From: Bacillus salipaludis
Lineage (GTDB): Bacteria; Bacillota; Bacilli; Bacillales_B; DSM-18226
Length of the DNA stretch: 64,000 nucleotides
Assembly: GCF_004358205.1 (NCBI RefSeq)
Contig: NZ_SMYO01000011.1
Location: 124,001 to 188,000, forward strand
Reading direction: 5' to 3'
Shown: one piece after another, positions 53,176 to 59,764 of the stretch
Position numbering within the stretch: position 1 is the first letter of the stretch
Layout: each line of letters begins with the position of its first letter
Made by a program: the position numbers and the translations under genes
The notes under the pieces: generated by a model
The model's input: only the letters and a program-made list of their open reading frames with translations
The model's database searches: none
Told to the model about the DNA's origin: nothing

Positions 53176-53289
53176 TACATAGGACTCGTCGGGTGTTCTA
53201 TTCAAAGCCTTTATGTGGAGGCTTTTTTCTATGTCTAAAAACATAGAGCAAAAGGTCGGAATGACTAACACAAAGAAAGGATGAATTAG

Positions 53290-54429
53290 ATGTCAAAAGC
53301 ATTAATCGAGGAACGGAACGCATTATTAGACCTCATGGACAACCTTGTAGAAAAAATCAAGGTTGATAAGCGTGGTTTCAATGTTTCCGAGAAACATGAG
53401 ATAGACATGGCAAAGGCTCGTATCGGTGAAATCGATATGACCCTAGATTTAGAAAAAGAACGACGAGGAGGAATGGAAAATATGCAAGTTATCAAAAATG
53501 TTGATGTAGAAAACGAAAAAGAACAACGTGCCTTGGACGAGAAAGCATTCTTGACATGGGTCAAGGAGAACCGTGCAACTGGAGGTATTACCGCTGGTTC
53601 CAATGGTGGTGTTATTCCTGTTTCTATTGCAAGTCAAATCATTGACCAGGTTAAAAACATGAGCGGAATCTTACAACGTGCGACCGTGTGGAACGTGCAA
53701 TCTGATTTAAACATCCCAGTGTATGACTTCACACAACACGTTGTATCGTACTTCACTGAGGGTTCCTCCATCGCAGACTCAAACGCAACTTTCACAACTG
53801 TTGCATTGAAAAACGTCATCATTGGAACTCTGACAAAGGTTTCAAACTCCTTTATTAATCGTTCTGATATCAACGTTGTCCCGTTCTTAATCAACGAACT
53901 TGCAAAAGCAATCTCTTGGTTCTTAGAGGGTGAACTAATCGCTGGTGTCGGTGGTGCTGGTAAGTTAAACGGACTTGCACAAATCACGGCTGGACAAACC
54001 ACAACTGGAGCAACCACAATGACGATTACTCCTGACGAGTTAATCAGTTTACAATTGAAAGTTCCTCAAGTGTACCAAGAGAACGCTTGCTGGCTAATGA
54101 GTCCGTCAACCTTTGCTTATATCCGTTCTCTTAAAGCAACAACTGGTCAATCATTATTCACTGATGGCGGTCTTTCTAATAAGTACGATTACCTATTACT
54201 TGGTAAGCCAGTTCTTTTAAGCGACCGTGTTCCTAATATGGCTGTCAACGCGCTCGAAATCTTCTATGGTGATTTCTCAGGCTTACATGTTAAGATGACA
54301 AACAACATGGAAATCAAGGTTTTACTAGAACGATATGCTGAAATGTATCAAACTGGTATCTCTGCATTTATCGAAATGGACTCGGCTCTTGCTGAACCAG
54401 CTAAAATTGTTTGTTATAAAGGAAAGTAA
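53290..54429 (+). CDS. HK97-fold phage major capsid protein
   Basis: 379 residues. An N-terminal alpha-helical, charged delta/scaffold-like region (~1-75) precedes the capsid domain. SNGGVIPVSIASQIIDQVKN (~103), then NIPVYDF, VSNSFINRSD, WFLEGELIAGVGGAGKLNGL, KPVLLSDRVPNM and the C-terminal MYQTGISAFIEMDSAL are typical of HK97-family capsids. AAGGATG precedes the ATG. No portal, protease or terminase gene is adjacent, which is unusual. It could build a satellite capsid with helper-phage proteins, or be a prophage relic. Confidence 0.9.
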   Translation: MSKALIEERNALLDLMDNLVEKIKVDKRGFNVSEKHEIDMAKARIGEIDMTLDLEKERRGGMENMQVIKNVDVENEKEQRALDEKAFLTWVKENRATGGITAGSNGGVIPVSIASQIIDQVKNMSGILQRATVWNVQSDLNIPVYDFTQHVVSYFTEGSSIADSNATFTTVALKNVIIGTLTKVSNSFINRSDINVVPFLINELAKAISWFLEGELIAGVGGAGKLNGLAQITAGQTTTGATTMTITPDELISLQLKVPQVYQENACWLMSPSTFAYIRSLKATTGQSLFTDGGLSNKYDYLLLGKPVLLSDRVPNMAVNALEIFYGDFSGLHVKMTNNMEIKVLLERYAEMYQTGISAFIEMDSALAEPAKIVCYKGK

Positions 54430-54487
54430 TCAAATAGAGAGACTCCGAGGAGCCTCTTTTTTAATTCAACTAAAGGAGGTTTAAACA

Positions 54488-54874
54488 ATGCCAGTAAATC
54501 AAAATAACTACCCTCACGCAATGGCAGACGACCCAGTCACGGGGAAACCGATGGAAAAAGCGGGTTATCATAAGTTCGGAAGTTTTGACAGGATAAAGTC
54601 AGGCTCACTATATGGGTCAATCAGTATCGGCACAAGTGCGACACCTGTCCGAGTTGGAGGAAGTGATTTAGCGACTAGGCATACTCTTTTGATTGTTAAC
54701 GATGACCCTACAAATTCTATCTACATCGGGTTCGATGCCTCGGTCACGGTTGCCAATGGGATTCCTATTCGACCTAATGAGGAAAGACAGTTGTTGTTAG
54801 ACCCTGTCAGCGGGTTGACCATTTACGGAATTGCATCGGTTTCAACATCCGTTGTCGTCGCGGAAATGAAATAG
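54488..54874 (+). CDS. Small putative capsid decoration/accessory protein, 128 residues
   Basis: Starts after AAAGGAGGTTTAAAC, 58 bases downstream of the capsid gene with a hairpin between. The N-terminal 35 residues are polar; the remainder (GSISIGTSATPVRVGGSDL, HTLLIVNDDPTNSIYIGFD, LTIYGIASVSTSVVVAEMK) is beta-rich, as in head-decoration or fibre-like proteins. Function is inferred only from position and composition. Confidence 0.65.
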   Translation: MPVNQNNYPHAMADDPVTGKPMEKAGYHKFGSFDRIKSGSLYGSISIGTSATPVRVGGSDLATRHTLLIVNDDPTNSIYIGFDASVTVANGIPIRPNEERQLLLDPVSGLTIYGIASVSTSVVVAEMK

Positions 54875-54935
54875 AATCACCCTGACCCTTGAGTTAATCA
54901 GGGGTCTTTTTTATCATGGGCCAAAAGTCCACCAG
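54875..54935 (+). ncRNA. Terminator plus ACCA-ended hairpin 3
   Basis: A terminator-like stem (CCTGACCCTTGA...TCAGGGGTC) with a T-run is followed by TATCA and TGGGC-CAAAA-GTCCA (54917-54931), whose last A begins ACCAG. Confidence 0.45.
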
Positions 54936-54939
54936 TAAG

Positions 54940-55011
54940 AACCATCTTAACCCCTCGTGAGCCTTGGTCAGCTGGAGGGGTTATTTCTATTATGGGCATC
55001 ATGCCCACCAA
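54940..55011 (+). ncRNA. Terminator plus ACCA-ended hairpin 4
   Basis: AACCCCTC...GAGGGGTT stem with a T-rich tract, then TATTAT and GGGC-ATCAT-GCCC (54994-55006) followed directly by ACCAAC. Confidence 0.45.
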
Positions 55012-55084
55012 CACTTAAAAACTGATTGAGGCTCAAGGAGAAAACCTTTCCTATGGAAAGAGACGAAACCCTTAAGCCTTTTGC

Positions 55085-55357
55085 TTATTTATTCATATTA
55101 CCTTTTTCTGGTACAGGTGCTTGTAAAGGAACAGCAGGTGCTAAAAGTTCAGTAGTTTTTTCTCGTACAGGTGCTGCTAAAGGAACAGCAGCAGATATAA
55201 TTCCAGGCGCCACTGGAGGATGTATTTGATACCATTCAGGCAGAACAGCGGAACGTTTAATAGGACCAGAACTACCGATTTGCAAAACTGCAGTATTGAC
55301 CATTTCGGTGATTTTCAAAAAATTTATTTTAATACCTACTCGAGTTTTAAAATCCAC
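55085..55357 (-). CDS. GerPB-like spore germination protein
   Basis: 90 residues. The N-terminal part, KINFLKITEMVNTAVLQIGS followed by SGPIKRSAVL, matches the GerPB/GerPD style (ILQIGSAGSIK) of the gerPA-PF operon, whose products act in spore-coat permeability to germinants. The tail is rich in Pro, Ala and Val. The GTG at 55357 follows AAGGGG at good spacing. It is an orphan member inside a phage-like element. CATAAAATA (minus strand, 55395-55403) resembles a SigK -10, fitting mother-cell expression. Confidence 0.65.
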   Translation of the reverse strand: MDFKTRVGIKINFLKITEMVNTAVLQIGSSGPIKRSAVLPEWYQIHPPVAPGIISAAVPLAAPVREKTTELLAPAVPLQAPVPEKGNMNK

Positions 55358-55394
55358 ATTAATCACCCCTTATGATTATATGCTCAATTCCTAA

Positions 55395-55403
55395 TATTTT
55401 ATG
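55395..55403 (-). promoter_or_regulatory. Possible SigK -10 element of the GerPB-like gene
   Basis: CATAAAATA on the minus strand matches the CATANNNTA consensus, 38 bases before the GTG start. The -35 region has no clear match, so confidence is low. Confidence 0.35.
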
Positions 55404-55409
55404 TGTAAC

Positions 55410-55734
55410 TAAGAACATTGGGACGGTGACCATACACCACTCTGGAGACACTTGAAGCTGTTTGGTGCTAGTTGTTGGTCAATAAGGGGAAGAACATCCC
55501 CCCGCACCTCCCAAATGATTTTGGATCCCCTAGCGTAGACCACGCCTCCACAACGGCTATCAATGTTTTCCCGGAATGAATTTTTATTTCGATTACTGAA
55601 CTTTACAGGTGATATCATTTTAGCTTTTTTGACTTATCTTCTCCTTAACTTATAAATTTTGGTAAACTGATATAAAGGCATCATTTTTAGAGAGGAGAAA
55701 TAGTAAGAAAGTTAGATAAAAAGGGGGAATATGT
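55410..55734. other. Intergenic stretch, higher G+C than flanks
   Basis: Roughly 55420-55610 differs in composition from its A+T-rich surroundings and has short open frames on both strands without ribosome binding sites; it may be an insertion-sequence or gene remnant. The promoter of the next gene probably lies at 55620-55730. Confidence 0.35.
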
Positions 55735-56574
55735 GTGTATTATAGAATCGGGAGCATTGAGGAGAAAAAAAGTGGAGAACACGAAGTTAATATAACTAGA
55801 GATTTTACACGAGAAGAATATGACATCTTTGTTGAGAATGGGAAATATCTTGGATTGCACCTTAAAAACAAGCATTTATATAACCTACTTGTGAGAAACG
55901 GAGAAGAATTGGAAAGCTATTTGAAAGGAATTAAAGGTGAAGGAAAAGAGGATTTAAAAAATGGAGACTATGTTATCTTTGAATCAAACAGATTATTTAT
56001 GAATTATTTATCAATGCTTAGAACTTACGATGACCATATTTCTTCCGCCCTATCTCAGACATTTAACCCAGAGGTTAAAGACCAGTTTAAATCCTTCTTA
56101 TCGGAATTGTATGATGAATTTTTTACATATCGTTTTATTGTAAGACTAAGGAATTTAGCACAGCACTTTGACATTCCAATATCTTCTTTGACAACAAATC
56201 TTCATGGAAACTTTGTAATTATGAAAAAAGACCACTTATTGAAATATGATGGTTGGAGTACTGTAAAGAAAGAAATAAAAGAAATGGAAGAAGAAATAGG
56301 AATCCAAGGTTTAGCGTATTCCATGAATGGAATTATGCACAATGCTTATTCCTTTGTAATGCTTTTGTATGTTGAAAATATTGTTAATGCCTGTAAATGG
56401 ATTTCATCTTTGCAAAAGGAGTTCTCTGGGAAACCGACAATAATTGCTACTGCAAATTCACGTGACGATTTTAAATCTGGAGATATAGGTTTCATTCAAA
56501 TGAACAGTAAATCATTTATAGATGCAATACATGATTTGAATGAACTTCCAAATGTAAACATTAAAATTAATTAA
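55735..56574 (+). CDS. Hypothetical protein with HEPN-like RNxxxH motif, 279 residues
   Basis: The initiating codon at 55735 is not ATG-preceded by a strong site; GGGGGAATATGTG lies just upstream. Largely helical. The central helix FIVRLRNLAQHFDIPIS (~143) contains R-N-x3-H, the catalytic signature of HEPN RNases found in toxins and anti-phage systems; a preceding long helix (SALSQTFNPEVKDQFKSFLS) fits the fold. No nucleotidyltransferase partner lies next to it. An accessory or defence role is possible; the motif alone is not proof. Confidence 0.55.
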   Translation: MYYRIGSIEEKKSGEHEVNITRDFTREEYDIFVENGKYLGLHLKNKHLYNLLVRNGEELESYLKGIKGEGKEDLKNGDYVIFESNRLFMNYLSMLRTYDDHISSALSQTFNPEVKDQFKSFLSELYDEFFTYRFIVRLRNLAQHFDIPISSLTTNLHGNFVIMKKDHLLKYDGWSTVKKEIKEMEEEIGIQGLAYSMNGIMHNAYSFVMLLYVENIVNACKWISSLQKEFSGKPTIIATANSRDDFKSGDIGFIQMNSKSFIDAIHDLNELPNVNIKIN

Positions 56575-56745
56575 TTTATCCCTAATTCAAGGACAGGTGC
56601 AATAGTTACAGAAAACTAAAGCCCATTTTTTTAAATTTTTAAAGTGAGTGGCTAAACTGTCACCCACATTTCATAATTATTCTAATAAAACACTTCCTAA
56701 ATAAGATATGCTGAGTTCGTATCATAATTTAGGAGGTGCTTTAAT

Positions 56746-57003
56746 TTGTACAAGATGCAATTTATCAAAACTGACACCCAAGAGATTTTACGAGAAGTTG
56801 ATTATGAAAAACCCGACATAATCAATAGCATAATTGAACAGTTTGAAGAAGAACGTGTTACAGATGCCTTTCTTATGGATAGTCGAAAGAGACTTTTTAA
56901 GGCTGATTATGTTACATATTCAGTTGTGGGATCTAATGTCTATAGGTTTTTCTTTAAAGTAAAGTTGCATGATGTGCAACCGATGTTAGCTAGAAGAAAC
57001 TAA
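56746..57003 (+). CDS. Hypothetical protein, 85 residues, TTG start
   Basis: TTG at 56746 lies seven bases after AGGAGGTG; an ATG three codons later is the alternative. Mixed alpha/beta, charged (KMQFIKTDTQEILREVDYEK near the N-terminus), no Cys or membrane segment. Followed by a hairpin nearly identical to that after the PH-domain gene. No family recognised. Confidence 0.6.
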   Translation: MYKMQFIKTDTQEILREVDYEKPDIINSIIEQFEEERVTDAFLMDSRKRLFKADYVTYSVVGSNVYRFFFKVKLHDVQPMLARRN

Positions 57004-57038
57004 TGTGTAAAGGGTCGCTGATGCGACTCTTTTCCGAA
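57004..57038 (+). terminator. Terminator, copy 1 of a duplicated pair
   Basis: GTGTAAAGGGTCGCTGATGC then GACTCTTTTCC: the AGGGTCGC/GCGACTCT stem. Nearly identical to 57655-57688. Confidence 0.7.
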
Positions 57039-57133
57039 TGAAATAATGGGACATTTGTCTTAAATAATTGGTAAATTGAGGAACGGCAATTTATAATCAA
57101 ATTAGATACATACATACAACGGGGGTGGAGTTA

Positions 57134-57646
57134 ATGGATACGATTCAAGAAACCATTAAATTAGCTGGTTGGGGTAGAAAAAAAGCCATGGAAAAACAAA
57201 TAGCACTGTTTGAGAATGGTTTGCAAAAAGGAGAAAAATTACTGGGTGTAGGAGCATCTTATCCAAAGCCGACTCAGCAAATCTATGTTACTGATAAAAG
57301 GATAATAGTCCATAAAATTGAAGGTATCCTTGAAAATAAAAAAACTGAAATTCCTATACCATCTATTAGTTCCATAAATGCTAACACTAAAGGGTTAGGA
57401 GCAAATATTGATATTGTGGCTTCAAACAATAAGGCATCTATAGAACATTTGCACTTACATATAGCACAAGAATTAAAGAAAATAATTGATTCTTTATTAA
57501 TTCCACCTTCGGAACAATTCGCCCCTATAGAACATACTCCTGTCGATGTTACGGAACAAATAAAGAAATTGGCTGAACTTAGAGATACTGGTATTTTAAC
57601 AGATGAGGAGTTCAGTGCTAAAAAGAAGCAATTACTTGGTATTTAA
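57134..57646 (+). CDS. PH-like domain protein with C-terminal SHOCT domain
   Basis: 170 residues. The central part (YPKPTQQIYVTDKRIIVHKI, then IPIPSISSINANTKGLGANI) reads as a bacterial PH (YdjM/bPH) domain. The last ~32 residues (TEQIKKLAELRDTGILTDEE and FSAKKKQLLGI) are a SHOCT oligomerisation motif. ATG at 57134 follows GGGGGTGGAG. This combination is common in phage and mobile-element proteins of unknown function. Confidence 0.75.
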   Translation: MDTIQETIKLAGWGRKKAMEKQIALFENGLQKGEKLLGVGASYPKPTQQIYVTDKRIIVHKIEGILENKKTEIPIPSISSINANTKGLGANIDIVASNNKASIEHLHLHIAQELKKIIDSLLIPPSEQFAPIEHTPVDVTEQIKKLAELRDTGILTDEEFSAKKKQLLGI

Positions 57647-57654
57647 TAAGAAAC

Positions 57655-57688
57655 TAGTGTATAAAGGGTTGCTGATGCGACTCTTTTT
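57655..57688 (+). terminator. Terminator, copy 2 of a duplicated pair
   Basis: GTGTATAAAGGGTTGCTGAT then GCGACTCTTTTTT. Same sequence as 57004-57038 with few changes and a better T-run. Confidence 0.75.
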
Positions 57689-57856
57689 TATTCAACTAAC
57701 TGGGCAGGTTAATTTAAGTGTAATTATTCACAATCTGTTTTTCTAAATGTCCTTTTCCTCCACACAAAAAGACTCCCATCACATGAAAAGGAGAATGATT
57801 TCATTATGTAATCATCCCCTCAAATAGTTTGAAAATGCTTATAGTGATATTACTCC

Positions 57857-58249
57857 TCAATTACTAGCTAAACGTTTTTCAAATTCAGCCTTAAACAGCA
57901 GAATAGCATCAATATTTACAGCAAAATCGTGGTCACTGATATTAAAATTAGTTATAAACCCGTCAGACTTCTCACGAACCATAATTGTCGGAAGGTTATT
58001 GTCTCCAATAGTTTCCAGAGTTACACCACTTCCATAAATATACCAGTTAGTTTCAGTAGGCTTATTTACTGCATTTTTAGATAAATCATTTTTTATTATT
58101 TCGCATAAATTATCCATAAAATCTTCATTAAGATTAATGATTTTTCCATGCTCACCATCAACTGTTATATCAGCATCTCCATACCAAATATTCCTGCTTG
58201 CTCGCCTTCCTTCATTTGAAGTGTATGTTTCATCATACAAAATTTTCAT
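57857..58249 (-). CDS. Hypothetical protein, 130 residues
   Basis: The second ATG (58249) has GGAGGG at correct spacing; the one at 58255 is too close. Mixed beta/alpha, acidic (KILYDETYTSNEGRRASRNI at the N-terminus, HDFAVNIDAILLFKAEFEKR at the C-terminus). No domain recognised. On the opposite strand to the preceding cargo genes, and followed leftward by a short hairpin region. Confidence 0.6.
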   Translation of the reverse strand: MKILYDETYTSNEGRRASRNIWYGDADITVDGEHGKIINLNEDFMDNLCEIIKNDLSKNAVNKPTETNWYIYGSGVTLETIGDNNLPTIMVREKSDGFITNFNISDHDFAVNIDAILLFKAEFEKRLASN

Positions 58250-58466
58250 TTTCATTACCCTCCGTAAAACAAAATTACTTTACACTATTTTACAACAATT
58301 AGAAATTTTAAGCAAAATTGCTATTAGTCTCACTAACTTGTAAGAGTCAGCAAGCTTCTTCTTTGTATAGACAGCGAACATTGTGAATAAATGCACTTAA
58401 ACTAACGGGTGCTTTAGTTCTAAAATGTCATTCTGATTGTTTTCCTTAAAGCCTATTTGACCTCCT

Positions 58467-58667
58467 CTAATACCCAGCACTTCTCAACCTAGCAAGGATG
58501 CTCTCCTTTGTTGCGGTTGTTTTTGGTGCTGGTGCAACATAGTCCTCGTTCATATACTCAGGGATCATCTCGGTTCTGATAGGTTTTTTGCCCCACTTTT
58601 GACCGCCATTTTGAGCCTTCTCTTGACTCCTCTGAACGCCCTTTTCCCTTTTAGACGCCAATGACAT
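58467..58667 (-). CDS. Small basic protein, 66 residues
   Basis: Starts inside the 3' end of the HTH gene (17-base overlap), with AAAAGG upstream, so the two are translationally coupled. Lys/Gln-rich N-terminal half, a Pro/Ala hinge (APAPKTTATK) and a C-terminal helix (ESILARLRSAGY). Possibly a partner of the HTH protein. No family recognised. Confidence 0.6.
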   Translation of the reverse strand: MSLASKREKGVQRSQEKAQNGGQKWGKKPIRTEMIPEYMNEDYVAPAPKTTATKESILARLRSAGY

Positions 58668-59109
58668 TAGAATCCTTTTCAGCGACCTCTTGAGCGATTT
58701 TTTGAACCTTTTCAGCGGTCTTTTTGATAGTTTCTTTAGTCTTTGATGTAATTGCTTGAATCATATCAGAGACTTTGCTCATTAACTCGACAATCGTTGG
58801 GATTATGTAAAAGTTGTTTCGGATTCCTTCCACTTTGACCACAATCAATAGACCCTTCTCCACCAACTGAGCAACGATTTTATTCGCTCTCGTGCGGTCT
58901 ACTCCTAATTTTTCAGCAATCTTACTTTGAGAAGGAAAAGAAACACCTTGGCAAAGTTCAGATAATCCAGCTATGTACAAAAAAGCGTTGTATTCTTGTG
59001 TTCCGAAGTCAAAATATTCGTTGATGGTTTCTATCATGGACTTGAAATCATAATCGGTTCTAGTAGATAAGGCTTGAGCAGTTGCTAACATCATCTTGTT
59101 ACTTGTCAT
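58651..59109 (-). CDS. Winged-helix/HTH regulator or initiator-like protein
   Basis: 152 residues. The helix-turn-helix is near 60-85 (FPSQSKIAEKLGVDRTRANK), followed by the wing KGLLIVVKVEGIRNNFYIIP, then a long amphipathic, Lys/Thr-rich coiled coil (~105-150). AAGGAGGGAAACACG precedes the ATG. It is divergent from the RHH gene at 59331 across an operator-bearing region. Lysogeny-type or replication control is likely; phage replication proteins with similar HTH domains are the alternative. Confidence 0.7.
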   Translation of the reverse strand: MTSNKMMLATAQALSTRTDYDFKSMIETINEYFDFGTQEYNAFLYIAGLSELCQGVSFPSQSKIAEKLGVDRTRANKIVAQLVEKGLLIVVKVEGIRNNFYIIPTIVELMSKVSDMIQAITSKTKETIKKTAEKVQKIAQEVAEKDSNVIGV

Positions 59110-59225
59110 CGTGTTTCCCTCCTTTCGTCCTTGAAACTGAGACGGCTCTCAGACTCCGTCTTGCTCATAACCAAGTTTCAATCTTAACTATCAATTACTA
59201 CTCTCCTAATATAACATTAGTACAC

Positions 59226-59293
59226 ACTAGGTGTCCACACCTAGTTTACACTTTTTACACATATTTTCATATAATGTCCACACAGTGTATAAT
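59226..59293. promoter_or_regulatory. Divergent control region with operators and promoter
   Basis: ACTAGGTGT/ACACCTAGT form a 20-bp inverted repeat (59226-59245). TGTCCACAC occurs inside it (59232-59240) and again at 59275-59283, 43 bp apart. TTTACA (59245-59250) and TATAAT (59270-59275), with a second TATAAT at 59288-59293, form rightward promoters. This is consistent with autoregulation by the RHH and/or HTH proteins. Confidence 0.65.
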
Positions 59294-59330
59294 GGTAGTA
59301 GAAATACAGTTACAAAGGAGTGATTAAAAA

Positions 59331-59492
59331 ATGGCAATTAGTGGAGACAAAAAGAGAATAGTCGTCACAATTGAAAAGGACTTGGAGCCAAAACTAAGAG
59401 CATTAGCAGAAAAAGATAATAGGAACCTTTCTAATTACATTGCTACCCTATTGGAGAGACATATTGAGGAAAATAAAAAAGACATCCAGTAA
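59331..59492 (+). CDS. Ribbon-helix-helix (Arc/CopG-like) repressor, 53 residues
   Basis: Below the usual length cut-off. KKRIVVTIEKDLEPKLRALA then NRNLSNYIATLLERHI is a clear RHH pattern: beta strand, helix, turn, helix. AAAGGAGTG precedes the ATG, and a terminator overlaps the stop. Being next to the right attachment site and behind a palindromic operator, it may be the element's repressor or excision-control factor. Confidence 0.8.
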   Translation: MAISGDKKRIVVTIEKDLEPKLRALAEKDNRNLSNYIATLLERHIEENKKDIQ

Positions 59493-59512
59493 AAACGGGA
59501 TGTCTTTTCTTT
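59476..59512 (+). terminator. Terminator of the RHH gene
   Basis: AAAGACATCC pairs with GGATGTCTTT, followed by TCTTT. Confidence 0.8.
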
Positions 59513-59702
59513 AACCTAGAGAACTTGAACCGCTGGGATTAATTATTTTTAAGGTATTTAAAGCATTTAAAGAATATAAAGAGATTAGTGTGGTGTTGGT
59601 AGTGTCGGGGTAGGTGTTATAGATAGTGCCATTGGTAATGACAGAAACATATGTTCTTTTTTAAATCTAAAAAATAGACCCTCTGACAGGTTCTATAAAC
59701 AC

Positions 59703-59743
59703 TTTACAGTTAACAATATGATAATGTATGATGAAGGTATAAT
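59703..59743 (+). promoter_or_regulatory. Outward-facing promoter candidate at the right end
   Basis: TTTACA (59703-59708) and TATGAT (59727-59732) are 18 bases apart, and a TATAAT follows at 59738-59743. In the excised circle this would read across the joined attachment site into int. Inference from sequence only. Confidence 0.4.
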
Positions 59744-59764
59744 ACCCATTAAAACCGCGTTCTA

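Noticed and set aside
52782..53246. A 154-codon frame upstream of the capsid gene, and an overlapping minus-strand frame
   Set aside because: Odd composition, no ribosome binding site, covers terminator and ACCA hairpins; neither strand gives a recognisable protein, so it is listed as unassigned.
55409..55618. A 69-codon minus-strand frame
   Set aside because: No ribosome binding site, low protein likeness; perhaps an insertion-sequence remnant.
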